A DNA stretch of 64,000 nucleotides, from positions 1 to 64,000 of the forward strand of contig JADLAX010000046.1 of NCBI GenBank assembly GCA_020848035.1, given 5' to 3'. The translations under genes were made by a program, and so were the position numbers. Every line of letters starts with the position of its first letter. The stretch's first letter is position 1. Positions 18,627 to 27,160 of this stretch are shown here, one piece after another. Under the pieces are notes generated by a model, which had not been told where the DNA came from, searched no databases, and was given only the letters and a program-made list of their open reading frames with translations. Origin of the DNA: Anaerolineae bacterium. Lineage in GTDB: Bacteria > Chloroflexota > Anaerolineae > Promineifilales > Promineifilaceae.

Positions 18627-20840
18627 ATGCGAGTTTTTCAAGTAGCGCTGCCCCATTTTTACCAGATCGACAGCCATGACCAATCAACCGTTATTGGTCA
18701 ATTGGTCTCGCTGTTTGCCGGTCCCATGCAGCACTGTCGCTTTTTGACTTTTGTGACACCGGCCAGCCTGGAACGGCTGGAGCAGAAGCGCCGTCAGCTG
18801 GCAATAACCACCCAGGATGAGTGGGCCAGGCGTGGTTTGATGGAAGAGGTACGTATGATTGGCGATTGGGCTCAGCGGGGGGAGATGCGCAAAACCCGCC
18901 ATTACCTGGTGGATTTTAATGACGCAATTTCCGCCAGTGATCTGGCTCATTGGCGCGTGGTAGGGGAGGAGGGGTATCCCCAGCTGCCTATTCCTGGCGA
19001 TTACGCCGAGTATCAGGATCACATGGCACCGGTAATCAAGGGCAAAGACGGGGGTTTGCAGCTAGACAACAGCCGTTATCGTTGTGCCGTTTTTGCCTCT
19101 TACCAGCTCACGCGTACCTGGGATTGGCGGCATCCGTTGGCTCAGATTATCACCGCAGCCGATGGGCCGATGGTTATTTGTGTCGACATTCGAAAAATCC
19201 ATCCAGAGCGCGTCACGACCTCCGCTGAATTCTGGCAGGGTATGGTGATGAATGGACAGGATCGCAATGCCGTTATGGCCAGTGAAGAAGCTGAAGCCTC
19301 TCTTACGGTGCGGGATGAGGCGGTGCACCATGTCCGGGTACTGTTTATGCTCCTGGATAAGCGGGTGGATGGATTGCGCGCTCGGCTGGAAAGTCTGCGC
19401 AAGACCAGTACCCAATACATGAAGGTGGACCGTATGTTGGGCTATCAGGCAGCCGCTGTCGGTATGTTTGGTCCCGCCGCCAGGCCACCGGGGATGCCTA
19501 TGGGTCACTTTAACACCCTCAGCCGCGCCCCAGCTGTTTTTGCTGGCATGTGGGGTGTCGGTCGAGAACAGCAGGCTGACGGTTATTACATAGGCATTTC
19601 GGTTGATGAGGTCGCCCCCCATGTATATTACCTGGATTGGAAGGGCAACGACCCTTTTCACGGAATTATTCTGGGCAGAACCGGCAAAGGGAAAACGGTA
19701 GGCGCCCAGGCGCTGGCCTGGCGCATGGCGGAGCAAGGTGTTCAGGTGATATTGCTCGAACCACAAGGGCATAGTCGGCGGCTCTTGCAGCTGGCTGGCA
19801 GTAAACATGTTTCCTATAGTCAGCTATCATACGAGACCACACAGCTCAATATTATGGACGTTGTTTACGAAAACCCCACCGACCAGTACGACCATGTGAT
19901 CACCTTATTAGGACTCTTGCTTGATCCCCTTGGCCATAACCCTCGTCGATTTAGCAATGCCGAAGTCGCAGCTATTCGACGAGCCTTGCAACTCACCTAT
20001 GCCCGATACGACTGGCATCAGGAACTGATGGTCAATCATGAGTTAACCCCGACACTGGCGCTCTTCTGCCGCAAGCTGTATCAGGTGGCAGAGCAAGCAA
20101 TGCCTGCTGGTATGGGATCTTTGGCAAAGTTTGTCATGGTGCGAGAGGCGGGAACTGCGGATCCTGCTCCTATATTGGGAGGGCAAGTTGCTGAAGCGGC
20201 AATGCATCTGGCTGAGGAGATTGAGAGCCTCTATGTGTATGGGGATTACGCCGAAACATTCAATGTCCCGACCAATCTGGACCTGAGGCTAAAAGAACGG
20301 ATTGTTCTCTTTGATTTTAGCAAAGTCCCAGAGCGGAGACGCTCCTTATTCTACTACGCAACGCTGGCCGGAATAAATCATCAGGTACGTCGTCAGCCGC
20401 GGAAGCGGGCCATCATTGTGGATGAAGTTCATTATATGAACCAGGAAGCATCCCTTATGACCTTCCTGGCCAATATGGTGAAAACGGTACGCACTTTTGG
20501 CGCATCGGTCATCATGATTGACCAGGACCTGGAAGCGTTTGTTGGCGTTGATGGTGCGCAGGCGGAATCCATGGCTACCGGCACCAACGTGACGGCAGGG
20601 CTGTTTATCCTCAATAACTGTTCCTGGCTCATTGCGTTTGGCATGAAGCGGGATGCCGCCTTCCGTCTGACCCATCATTTCAAAGATGAAATACTCCCCT
20701 CTCATGCCGAATTTCTGGCTCGGATGGGCAGCGATGACCGGCATGGCAAGGGTATGGCTGTCGTCCGGGCCAATGGGAAGGCGGATATGGTCTATTTTCA
20801 GTTGCGGCCAATGGAGGCTGATCGCTTGTTTGGGAGCTAA
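18627..20840 (+). CDS. VirB4-family conjugation ATPase
   Basis: 737 residues. An N-terminal ~300-residue domain binds membrane partners. The C-terminal motor has Walker A GRTGKGKT (residues 350-357) and Walker B AIIVDEVHY (~595-603). Length and order of domains match VirB4/TraC/TrbE. VirB4 hexamers power pilus assembly and substrate passage. AAAAGGAG lies before the ATG. Its intact motifs contrast with the degenerate coupling-protein-like gene downstream. Confidence 0.88.
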   Translation: MRVFQVALPHFYQIDSHDQSTVIGQLVSLFAGPMQHCRFLTFVTPASLERLEQKRRQLAITTQDEWARRGLMEEVRMIGDWAQRGEMRKTRHYLVDFNDAISASDLAHWRVVGEEGYPQLPIPGDYAEYQDHMAPVIKGKDGGLQLDNSRYRCAVFASYQLTRTWDWRHPLAQIITAADGPMVICVDIRKIHPERVTTSAEFWQGMVMNGQDRNAVMASEEAEASLTVRDEAVHHVRVLFMLLDKRVDGLRARLESLRKTSTQYMKVDRMLGYQAAAVGMFGPAARPPGMPMGHFNTLSRAPAVFAGMWGVGREQQADGYYIGISVDEVAPHVYYLDWKGNDPFHGIILGRTGKGKTVGAQALAWRMAEQGVQVILLEPQGHSRRLLQLAGSKHVSYSQLSYETTQLNIMDVVYENPTDQYDHVITLLGLLLDPLGHNPRRFSNAEVAAIRRALQLTYARYDWHQELMVNHELTPTLALFCRKLYQVAEQAMPAGMGSLAKFVMVREAGTADPAPILGGQVAEAAMHLAEEIESLYVYGDYAETFNVPTNLDLRLKERIVLFDFSKVPERRRSLFYYATLAGINHQVRRQPRKRAIIVDEVHYMNQEASLMTFLANMVKTVRTFGASVIMIDQDLEAFVGVDGAQAESMATGTNVTAGLFILNNCSWLIAFGMKRDAAFRLTHHFKDEILPSHAEFLARMGSDDRHGKGMAVVRANGKADMVYFQLRPMEADRLFGS

Positions 20841-20887
20841 CGCGTTTGCAGCTGTTTATGACCCGAGCGAAGGAAAAAGGTGACTGT

Positions 20888-21079
20888 ATGAGTGGTGAGT
20901 TTCTGGAGTTATACCGTCAACATGAATCTGACAACATTGCTATGTCAGTTCAGTTAAATCGATGGTCGCTGGCAATGATTGAACAAATGATTCGCGAACT
21001 GGAGAAAAAATTGCTGGCCAGTAATCTGCCTGTGGATGAGGTGCCTAAGTTTGAGCGTTGGTGGGCAGAGGTCCTTTGA
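20888..21079 (+). CDS. Small helical protein of the transfer operon
   Basis: 63 residues from ATG 20888 (GAAGGAAAAAGGTG upstream); an in-frame upstream ATG at 20846 is possible but has no ribosome binding site. The product is predicted all-helical and amphipathic (SLAMIEQMIRELEKKLLAS), without signal or membrane segment. Located between VirB4 and the coupling-protein-like gene. Function unknown. Confidence 0.55.
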   Translation: MSGEFLELYRQHESDNIAMSVQLNRWSLAMIEQMIRELEKKLLASNLPVDEVPKFERWWAEVL

Positions 21080-21232
21080 CCACCATCTGAGGCAGCCGTT
21101 GACGGCTTAATGAAGCAGGGCGCCTGGTATGAGGATAAGTGTCCCTATAAGAGTCGCCCTGCTTGAATGGCCGTGATTTTAATACATATTTATCTCTCAA
21201 ATAAAGATTGCGATCGATGGAGGTTCCGAAGA

Positions 21233-22702
21233 ATGTTGAAACTGGTTTTGGGCAAACGTGCCCGGCAAGAAAAATGGGAGGCGGCGCTGGTTTGGTTTCG
21301 GCTCCGATACTTGGAGGCTGCGGCACTCAAGCATTGTCTGAATCTGCTATCTCGGGCAGAGGCTTGTGGTCGTATTGCCCTTTATTACCAACCTGGAAAC
21401 CCTGTCTCTGAACTATACCTTGGGATTCCAGAATCCCGAAGTCGGATATGTCGTCAGATTGCGACCGATTTCAGCCTTTCCTTGAAGCCGAAACCTCTTC
21501 GGGTTGCGATTCCAAATGCTGGGCGATTAGTTTCTACCACTGTGCTCCCCTGGGATCAGCCGTTTATTGCGCATATCAGTGAGGAGTATTTGTTCATCTA
21601 TTTGCCTACCGGACCAGAAAAAAAAGAAGGCCGCTTTTTACCGCAGCCGCCGGCTGCTAAACAGCGTATAACTCCACCAGACTGGACACTCCCACAACCG
21701 CCCCTTGCCGGTCTGACGCTGCAACCTCCTTGGAGCAGCTTACCGGCAGTGATCCCTGATCGGTTTACGCACGTAGAGCCAAATTCTCAAAACTGGCCTT
21801 TGGGAAGGACGGTGGCGGATGAATTGCTCCAGGTGCCAGGCTATCTGAATCTTTACGGCCGTCAGGAATCTGTTGCTGCCTGGTTGGTTCATCAGGTGAC
21901 GCACAGAGTAGCTGCCAATCCCAGCCGATTTGTTGTGCTTGATGGTTTTGGGGATCTTGTTCCTCAACTCAAGCGAAAGGCAGCAGTTACCAGGCTCATG
22001 GGTGAGAAGCTAACTTATCTTGATATAGACAGTGCAAGCGTGACAAATGGGTTTAATCCATTGGCCGCTGTTCCTGGAGAGGGCGAGGGTGCGCGGCTTT
22101 CGCGGTGGCGGCGTTGGTTTGAGGGAATGCAAGTGCATCCCCACGCGCTGCAAATGTTATCTCAGATGCGGCAAGATGGGGTTGAAGATATACCCACTAT
22201 GATTAAATGGCTGAAGCGAGCTGAGCGGCAGGAGCAATATACGGCTGTAGCCAGTTTAAAGACGGCATTGGAGCGATTAATCGCCACACGAACTTTGCGT
22301 GAATGGTTAGAGTGGCCAACCAATCCATTAGAAATATTGCCGGAAGGTGTGCTGCTGTTTGCGTGTAAAGCGTCTGATTGGGCACGCCAGCAGGTGTTGA
22401 TGGCTATTTTATTTAGTGTGATGCAGATCCAGGATATATCTCTGGTTATCCATGGGTTCAATTCGGGAGAATCAATTGCGTTGGCTTCTCTAAAACCGGC
22501 CAATGTAGTTCTAAGTAACGGCCCCCTCATCCCAGAAAGTACCGTGATCTTAACAGAGAGTCACACACAGGGAGCGACGATTTTGGCAAAACAGTTTTTA
22601 TCAGGGGATGTTTTGTGGAAGGAAAATCTTGAGTTGCTTCAGCGCGGTGAAGCAGTGATTGTTTCAAGGAGTAATCAAATATGGACTTCGTGGAACAAAT
22701 AA
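21233..22702 (+). CDS. VirD4/HerA-like protein with a lost P-loop
   Basis: 489 residues from ATG 21233 (GGAGG 9 bases upstream). The core follows the coupling-protein/HerA order: PLGRTVADEL strand, then YLNLYGRQESVAAWLVHQ at the place of the Walker A loop, then RFVVLDGFGDLV (the usual ilDpKGdl strand, residues 232-242) and YLDIDSASVTNGFNPLA (the NPL motif). The GxxGxGK(S/T) loop is replaced by GRQESVAA (209-216), and the Lys is missing. ATP hydrolysis is therefore unlikely. It could be a structural or adaptor paralogue of a true coupling protein encoded elsewhere on the element (inference). Confidence 0.55.
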   Translation: MLKLVLGKRARQEKWEAALVWFRLRYLEAAALKHCLNLLSRAEACGRIALYYQPGNPVSELYLGIPESRSRICRQIATDFSLSLKPKPLRVAIPNAGRLVSTTVLPWDQPFIAHISEEYLFIYLPTGPEKKEGRFLPQPPAAKQRITPPDWTLPQPPLAGLTLQPPWSSLPAVIPDRFTHVEPNSQNWPLGRTVADELLQVPGYLNLYGRQESVAAWLVHQVTHRVAANPSRFVVLDGFGDLVPQLKRKAAVTRLMGEKLTYLDIDSASVTNGFNPLAAVPGEGEGARLSRWRRWFEGMQVHPHALQMLSQMRQDGVEDIPTMIKWLKRAERQEQYTAVASLKTALERLIATRTLREWLEWPTNPLEILPEGVLLFACKASDWARQQVLMAILFSVMQIQDISLVIHGFNSGESIALASLKPANVVLSNGPLIPESTVILTESHTQGATILAKQFLSGDVLWKENLELLQRGEAVIVSRSNQIWTSWNK

Positions 22703-22938
22703 CCAGAGTCCCCAGCAAAGTAGTCACAGTGATGGCCAGAACGCATGGGCAGATGCCTAACTCACAACTGCCCCTTGATTGTACGGTTTCATCTTTTTTG
22801 GAAGATGGAAATACCTATGAAAACCTGAACCATTCCCTTTGATTGAGAAACTGGCAGTTCGAACTCAGGCTCTTCGGCGCCAAAAAGTCAACCCAAAAAA
22901 CTAATAATCGAAACACCACCCGCAGAAGGAGAAAGAGT

Positions 22939-23103
22939 ATGGAAGATAAAGATATACGATTGAAACAAGCAGCCAAGATTTATTTGAAATATTTGCTTGA
23001 ACAGGTTTTCTTTGATTTAGGCAGCAATCAGGCAAACGCAGATTTCAAGCGATTTCTTAGTCACATTAACAAAACCCAAAGCATTGATCGGCCTGGAGGC
23101 TAA
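22939..23103 (+). CDS. Small protein at the end of the transfer train
   Basis: 54 residues from ATG 22939, preceded by AGAAGGAG. It is helical and charged (LKQAAKIYLKYLLEQVFFDLG). It was seen only by start and ribosome-site position, with no family match. It lies 235 bases after the coupling-protein-like gene and converges on the excisionase-like gene. The 22703-22938 stretch shows nothing recognisable. Confidence 0.45.
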   Translation: MEDKDIRLKQAAKIYLKYLLEQVFFDLGSNQANADFKRFLSHINKTQSIDRPGG

Positions 23104-23131
23104 TCTTCTGTAGTACCTGACAGTTGGCTTA

Positions 23132-23347
23132 CTACTCTTCGTACGGCATTTCTTCTCCGCTGTCGCCGATGGTCATTAGGCCGTCAAGATCAGACTTTTG
23201 GATCCTTCTTTGACGGGTACCTTTGACGTAATAGAAGGGGAGACGCCCGTCCTTCATACAATCATAAAGCGTCGTTTTTGAAATTTTTAAATAGGATTGG
23301 GCTTCTGAAGGCGTCATCCAAATCGTATCGTCAGAATGCTCACTCAT
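23132..23347 (-). CDS. Excisionase-type / MerR-like helix-turn-helix protein
   Basis: 71 residues with the winged-helix signature MTPSEAQSYLKISKTTLYDC and RLPFYYVKGTRQRRIQKSDL of the HTH_17/excisionase family. The acidic C-terminus is short. It is divergent from the recombinase gene with a 131-base shared regulatory region, as expected for a recombination directionality factor or a regulator of the integrase. It has the size of typical Xis proteins. Confidence 0.8.
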   Translation of the reverse strand: MSEHSDDTIWMTPSEAQSYLKISKTTLYDCMKDGRLPFYYVKGTRQRRIQKSDLDGLMTIGDSGEEMPYEE

Positions 23348-23377
23348 ATATGCTTTCCAGACCTAAAAATACCCAAA

Positions 23378-23405
23378 TTGACAAATAGGGAATAATAGGG
23401 AAAAT
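23378..23405. promoter_or_regulatory. Possible promoter/operator between xis-like and integrase genes
   Basis: TTGACA at 23378-23383 is followed by two copies of AATAGGGAA starting at 23384 and 23394, exactly 10 bases apart (one helical turn). The phased repeat is a good candidate for binding by the neighbouring helix-turn-helix protein. No good -10 box was found 17 bases downstream. Confidence 0.4.
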
Positions 23406-23478
23406 CAAGGTTGCGGTTGATAGATTAGTAAAACAGTACGATTGTACACAGATGCTTCTTAAACAGGAAAGTTATCCG

Positions 23479-25236
23479 ATGGACGAGAAACTTCACGCAA
23501 TTTTGAACCCAATTTTCAGAAAATTTGCATCTACACGATCAGGGGAGCTGGGTGATCCTCATGGTGAATTAGCCTATGCCTATATTCGGGTATCCACTGC
23601 TGGACAGGCAGAGGAGGGCCGCTCTGGGTTACCGCGTCAACTAGAGCATATTCACGAAAAAGCTCGCCAATCGTTCTTGCGCGTCTCCTATAGTCTACTA
23701 TTTGCCGATGATCACACCGGTTTTGAATTTCAAAACCGCCCTGATCTGCAGCGGCTTATTTCTGAGGTTTCTCGGCCTAACAGGGCCGCAAGCCATCTAT
23801 TAATAGAAAATATTGACCGACTCAGCCGCAATGCAAAGTGGCACCAGGGATATTTATTGGATTTGTTCGAGCGCCAATCCGTCTCAGTTCATTTTTGGAA
23901 AGCATTTAGCTCTGAAATTGAACGGGCTGTGATGGGGGCCATTAGCGAACAGGGGATGCGGAATGAAATTGAGCGCATGAAGCAGGGGATGAGACACAAA
24001 GCAGAATCTGGTCGAATCACTGCTCGACGTCCTACTTTTGGTTATAAGTTTGTCGACTCTAGAGGTAGACCGGCAACCGATCCCGCCTCTGAATTTCGTC
24101 AGGATTCCCATTACGTCTTGGATGAGGACAAAGCACCTGTAATGCAAGAATTGTTTTATCGCATTGTTGGTGGTGAATCGCTTAATGATGTATGCAATGA
24201 CTTTGAAGAAAGAAAAGTGCCCACTCCAAAATTAGCCAAGCATTGGGCAACTGGCAATGTTTCAAGAATGCTCAAAAACCCCACCTATAAAGGTGAGTAC
24301 GTTGCTAACCGTTTCTACTTTCAGGAAGAGTGGAGTGAGCGCTCCCAAAAAATGGTATTAAGACAACGTCAACGTCCAAAAGAAGAATGGATTATTATCC
24401 CTGTACCCCCTCTAGTCTCTCCCCAAATTTGGGATGAAGCGCAAGAAGCTATGAAAAGAAACCTAAGGTCTTCAAAAAGAAACGCCAAGGTTGAGTGTTT
24501 AATGCAAGGGTTTCTCTACTGCGCCCATTGCGGACACCTTTTCCGGCATGGTGGTGTAACGGGTTCAAGCTCAAAAGGTAAAAAAGCGAGACGTTTTTAT
24601 ATTTGTGGATCTTATCATGGAAACCGCGTTGTCCGGCAACATCTCTACTGCAAGTCACCCTATGTTTATACTGAGACCCTGGATCCTCATGTATGGAACA
24701 CTGTATGCCAGTTAGCCAATGATCCAGACATTCTTATCAACCTCATTGACGAAGAACACGATAAATTCAAAAGAGGCGAGTTGAATGATCAGCTGAAGTA
24801 TATCGACAGACAAATAAAAAATTGTCGTGTTGAGGAACAACAGTGGGATAAAGCTTATGCGGCAAAGATTTTCAGTTTGGAAGAGTACAAAGAAAAAAGA
24901 GCAGCTGTCCAGAGCCGGATTAATGCACTGGAGGCAGAATGGGAAAAGGTATCAGAGGAAGTTGCAATCCTGAAAATAGTTGAGCAAAAACGTGAGTTGA
25001 TTTACGAGAAATTTAAAATGCTAAAAGAAGTGGGATTCACTCCAGACATGCCTTTTGCAGAAAAACGAAAGATGATGGCTATGCTGATTGATAAGGTGGT
25101 AATTGATTCCAAAAATGGTTGGTATAGATTGGAGGGATCTGTTCAGGGTACGTATCAGTATGAAATAAAAAACAACCCAGAAGATGAGAATCCATCTAGT
25201 ACCTCTTCTAATATTACCTATACTTCTGCCCCATGA
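23479..25236 (+). CDS. Large serine recombinase (element integrase)
   Basis: 585 residues from ATG 23479 (AGGAAA upstream; the ATG at 23452 has no ribosome site). Resolvase-type catalytic domain with the nucleophile Ser39 in YIRVSTAGQ and an ENIDRLSRNAKW helix, then the recombinase domain (residues ~190-290; GRITARRPTFGYKF), a zinc ribbon starting CAHCGH, and a long coiled coil (~430-520). This is the standard large serine integrase layout. The last codons and the TGA (25234-25236) fall at the junction with the interrupted comM gene, so the attachment site overlaps the gene's 3' end. It is lower in GC than its chromosomal neighbours. Confidence 0.92.
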   Translation: MDEKLHAILNPIFRKFASTRSGELGDPHGELAYAYIRVSTAGQAEEGRSGLPRQLEHIHEKARQSFLRVSYSLLFADDHTGFEFQNRPDLQRLISEVSRPNRAASHLLIENIDRLSRNAKWHQGYLLDLFERQSVSVHFWKAFSSEIERAVMGAISEQGMRNEIERMKQGMRHKAESGRITARRPTFGYKFVDSRGRPATDPASEFRQDSHYVLDEDKAPVMQELFYRIVGGESLNDVCNDFEERKVPTPKLAKHWATGNVSRMLKNPTYKGEYVANRFYFQEEWSERSQKMVLRQRQRPKEEWIIIPVPPLVSPQIWDEAQEAMKRNLRSSKRNAKVECLMQGFLYCAHCGHLFRHGGVTGSSSKGKKARRFYICGSYHGNRVVRQHLYCKSPYVYTETLDPHVWNTVCQLANDPDILINLIDEEHDKFKRGELNDQLKYIDRQIKNCRVEEQQWDKAYAAKIFSLEEYKEKRAAVQSRINALEAEWEKVSEEVAILKIVEQKRELIYEKFKMLKEVGFTPDMPFAEKRKMMAMLIDKVVIDSKNGWYRLEGSVQGTYQYEIKNNPEDENPSSTSSNITYTSAP

Positions 25237-25828
25237 TGTCGGCATAATCGGCGGCGTAGGTAGGGTCCTGGCGGAACTGCTCTTCCAGGTTTACGGTGTA
25301 GGGTGTGAGCGGCTTGAGGCCAGTGAGGTGCCCCACCAGCTCCGCTAAATTGCGAATGCCAAATACCTCGACATCTGGCAGCAGGGCGGCTTCCCCGGCG
25401 TCATCGGCGGGCACAAAGACGCGGCTGACCCCTTGCTTGCGGGCCAGGGCGGTCATGGGCAGGATGCCTTTGGTGTGGCGCGCCGTGCCGTCTAGCGACA
25501 GCTCGCCCAGGAAAAAGGCGTTGGCCAGTTTTTCAGACCAGATTTGTTGGGAGGCGGCCAAAATGCCCACGGCGATGGGTAGATCGTAGGCCGGGCCTTC
25601 TTTGCGCAGGTCGGCGGGCGCCAGGTTGACGGTGATGCGCCGCCCGGAGGGAAAGGTGAAGCCGCTATTTTTGATGGCGCTGTGCACGCGATCGCGGCTT
25701 TCGCGAACGGCCGCATCTGGCAGCCCCACCAGGTTAAATATCGGGCCACCCCGAATAATGTCTACTTCAACTTCTACAATCTCGGCTTCCAGCCCGACGA
25801 TGGCACAACTAAACACTTTGGCGAGCAT
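25214..25828 (-). pseudogene. comM: comM/yifB-type Mg-chelatase-like AAA protein, cut by the element
   Basis: The 204-codon frame holds only the N-terminal domain (about 40% of the usual ~500 residues): MLAKVFSCAIVGLEAEIVEV, NLVGLPDAAVRESRDRV, FPSGRRITVNLAPADLRKEG, AYDLPIAVGILAAS and GELSLDGTARHTKG are all family hallmarks. It stops in DIMGQ, just before the AAA+ module, and three foreign codons precede the stop. The start at 25828 has AAGGAT upstream on the minus strand. ComM helicases help branch migration during natural transformation. With the ATPase core missing, the product is inactive until the element excises. Confidence 0.9.
25223..25236. other. Right element-chromosome junction (attR)
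   Basis: comM/yifB homology, read on the minus strand, stops after codons for DIMGQ at about 25226. To the left the sequence is element DNA encoding the integrase C-terminus. The crossover must lie in or next to CTGCCCCATGAT. The matching left junction is outside the window, so the exact crossover dinucleotide cannot be set. Confidence 0.6.
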
Positions 25829-26197
25829 GGCACATCCTTCTTTGGTGATAGGTATTGCTAACGCGACAAGCAAATTATAGCAACTTTGCTGGGGAACGCG
25901 ATGGAGGAGTACGGCCGTTTCCCCAATTCAAAAGATGAGGTTCGGTCCAATTTACGAATGGGCACTTAACACTTTCTTGACGCTAAACAGAGAGATCTTG
26001 CGCTTTCCTTGACCGGTTTCCCGTTATACTGAGCCACAGAACTTTTCACTGTGTTTGCACTTTTGGGTTTGCCGAAAATTTTGCCACGGTTTTTCACGAA
26101 TTGGCCCTGATTACACGCTCAAATCCGTGAGAATCGGCGTTTATCCGTGGCAAAAACGTAATCTGCAAAGATAGTGCTTTTATGGGCGAGGCAATTC
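25829..26197. other. Intergenic region with a long inverted repeat
   Basis: About 370 bases holding the promoter region of comM on one side. No gene was seen. It contains an ACGGCCGT palindrome near 25913 and the inverted repeat at 26079-26155. Confidence 0.4.
26079..26155. repeat. Inverted repeat with TTTTGCCACGG / CCGTGGCAAAA ends
   Basis: Arms of 11 bases, perfectly complementary, enclose about 55 bases with further partial complementarity (ATCCGTG and CACGAATT words). The form matches the other dispersed palindromic repeats of the chromosomal part. Confidence 0.6.
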
Positions 26198-26434
26198 ATG
26201 AAGTATTCAACCAATCGTATTCGTCGGTTTTTGTTGTTCCTGGTAGGCGGAGCCATTCCGGTGACGCTCACAATTGGCATGGTTTTCCACCTGTCGCCAG
26301 CCTTGCTCACGGCGGCTGTGGTGGTGTTGGGCCTGATTTTGGCCGCTATGTGGTTGTGGTACCAGGCAAACCGACACGCGTCGGGCGATGAGTGGTGGCA
26401 GGATGATGAGGCTTCTGGTTGGCGCGGCTACTGA
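26198..26434 (+). CDS. Small two-helix membrane protein, unknown
   Basis: 78 residues from ATG 26198 (GGGCGAGG upstream). Two hydrophobic helices (FLLFLVGGAIPVTLTIGMVF and LLTAAVVVLGLILAAMWLWY) and an acidic Trp-rich tail (DEWWQDDEASGW). It ends 36 bases before kdpE, on the same strand. It may be read separately, because kdpE appears to have its own promoter. No family recognised. Confidence 0.6.
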   Translation: MKYSTNRIRRFLLFLVGGAIPVTLTIGMVFHLSPALLTAAVVVLGLILAAMWLWYQANRHASGDEWWQDDEASGWRGY

Positions 26435-26458
26435 TTCTACCGAATTGGCACATTGGTT

Positions 26459-26464
26459 TATAAT
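26459..26464 (+). promoter_or_regulatory. -10 box of kdpE, implying a leaderless transcript
   Basis: TATAAT ends 6 bases before the kdpE ATG and there is no Shine-Dalgarno sequence. A start site at the normal distance would fall on or next to the A of ATG. No good -35 box is visible. Confidence 0.45.
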
Positions 26465-26470
26465 GGCGGG

Positions 26471-27160
26471 ATGCAAGAGAAGACCAAAGTATTGATCATT
26501 GATGATGAGAATGCCATTCGCCGCTTCCTGCATACCTCGTTGGATGCCCACGGGTATGCCGTTTACGAGGCCGGTACGGGGGAAGATGGGCTGCTGCAAG
26601 CGGTGAATGTGCAGCCGGATCTCATCATTTTAGACCTGGGCCTGCCCGGAATGAGCGGCATCGAAGTAACGCGTCGCCTTCGTGAGTGGACCGATACGCC
26701 CATTATCATTTTGTCTGTGCAGAACCAGGACAGTGACAAAATTGAAGCGCTGGATGCCGGAGCGGACGATTTTTTGACCAAACCGTTTAGCGTGGGGGAG
26801 TTAACTGCCCGGCTGCGGGTGGCCATGCGACACGTCCGCAAGGAAGAAACGGAGCCGGTTTACCGCGTGGGCAAGCTCTGTGTCGATTTGGCGGCGCGGG
26901 TGGTTACCTGCGGTGATGAAGAGATTCAGCTGACGCCCACCGAGTATGATTTGCTGAAGGTGCTGGTGCAGTATTCTGGGCGAGTGCTTACTCACCAGCA
27001 GCTGCTGCGTGAAGTGCGCGGCGTGGGTTACCAGACGGAAACGCACCTGCTGCGCGTACACATGAGCAATTTGCGCCACAAAATCGAAAAAGATCCTACC
27101 AATCCGCAGTACATTTTGACCGAACCGGGCGTTGGTTATCGCCTGGTGATGGATCCGTAG
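26471..27160 (+). CDS. kdpE: KdpE response regulator
   Basis: 229 residues, OmpR class: receiver with the acidic pair in LIIDDENAIRRFL, phospho-acceptor in LIILDLGLPGMSG, and Lys in FLTKPFSVGEL; C-terminal winged helix (LTPTEYDLLKVLVQYSGRVL, then HLLRVHMSNLRHKIE). It reads as a typical KdpE. The partner kinase KdpD is encoded convergently; the two stop codons abut with no base between them. No kdpFABC genes are in the window, and the adjacent KimA-like carrier may be the regulated target. Confidence 0.9.
   Translation: MQEKTKVLIIDDENAIRRFLHTSLDAHGYAVYEAGTGEDGLLQAVNVQPDLIILDLGLPGMSGIEVTRRLREWTDTPIIILSVQNQDSDKIEALDAGADDFLTKPFSVGELTARLRVAMRHVRKEETEPVYRVGKLCVDLAARVVTCGDEEIQLTPTEYDLLKVLVQYSGRVLTHQQLLREVRGVGYQTETHLLRVHMSNLRHKIEKDPTNPQYILTEPGVGYRLVMDP

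Larger units (their letters stand above)
1..25230. mobile_element. Integrated conjugative-type element (partial, right end), inserted in comM/yifB
   Basis: Seen: a plus-strand block of type IV secretion-like genes (TrbL/VirB6-like 11465, VirB2-like 17685, PrgI/VirB3-like 18204, VirB4 18627, coupling-protein-like 21233), a primase-polymerase (9750), an M23 peptidase (8322), then an excisionase-like gene and a serine recombinase ending at 25236, where a minus-strand comM/yifB gene is abruptly cut. Known: large serine integrases sit at one end of their element and recombine att sites. Inference: the element runs leftwards out of the window, because the missing comM C-terminal half is not found anywhere to the left. 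Whether the genes at 1-4900 are cargo of the same element is assumed from this geometry. No relaxase or oriT was recognised. Confidence 0.75.
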
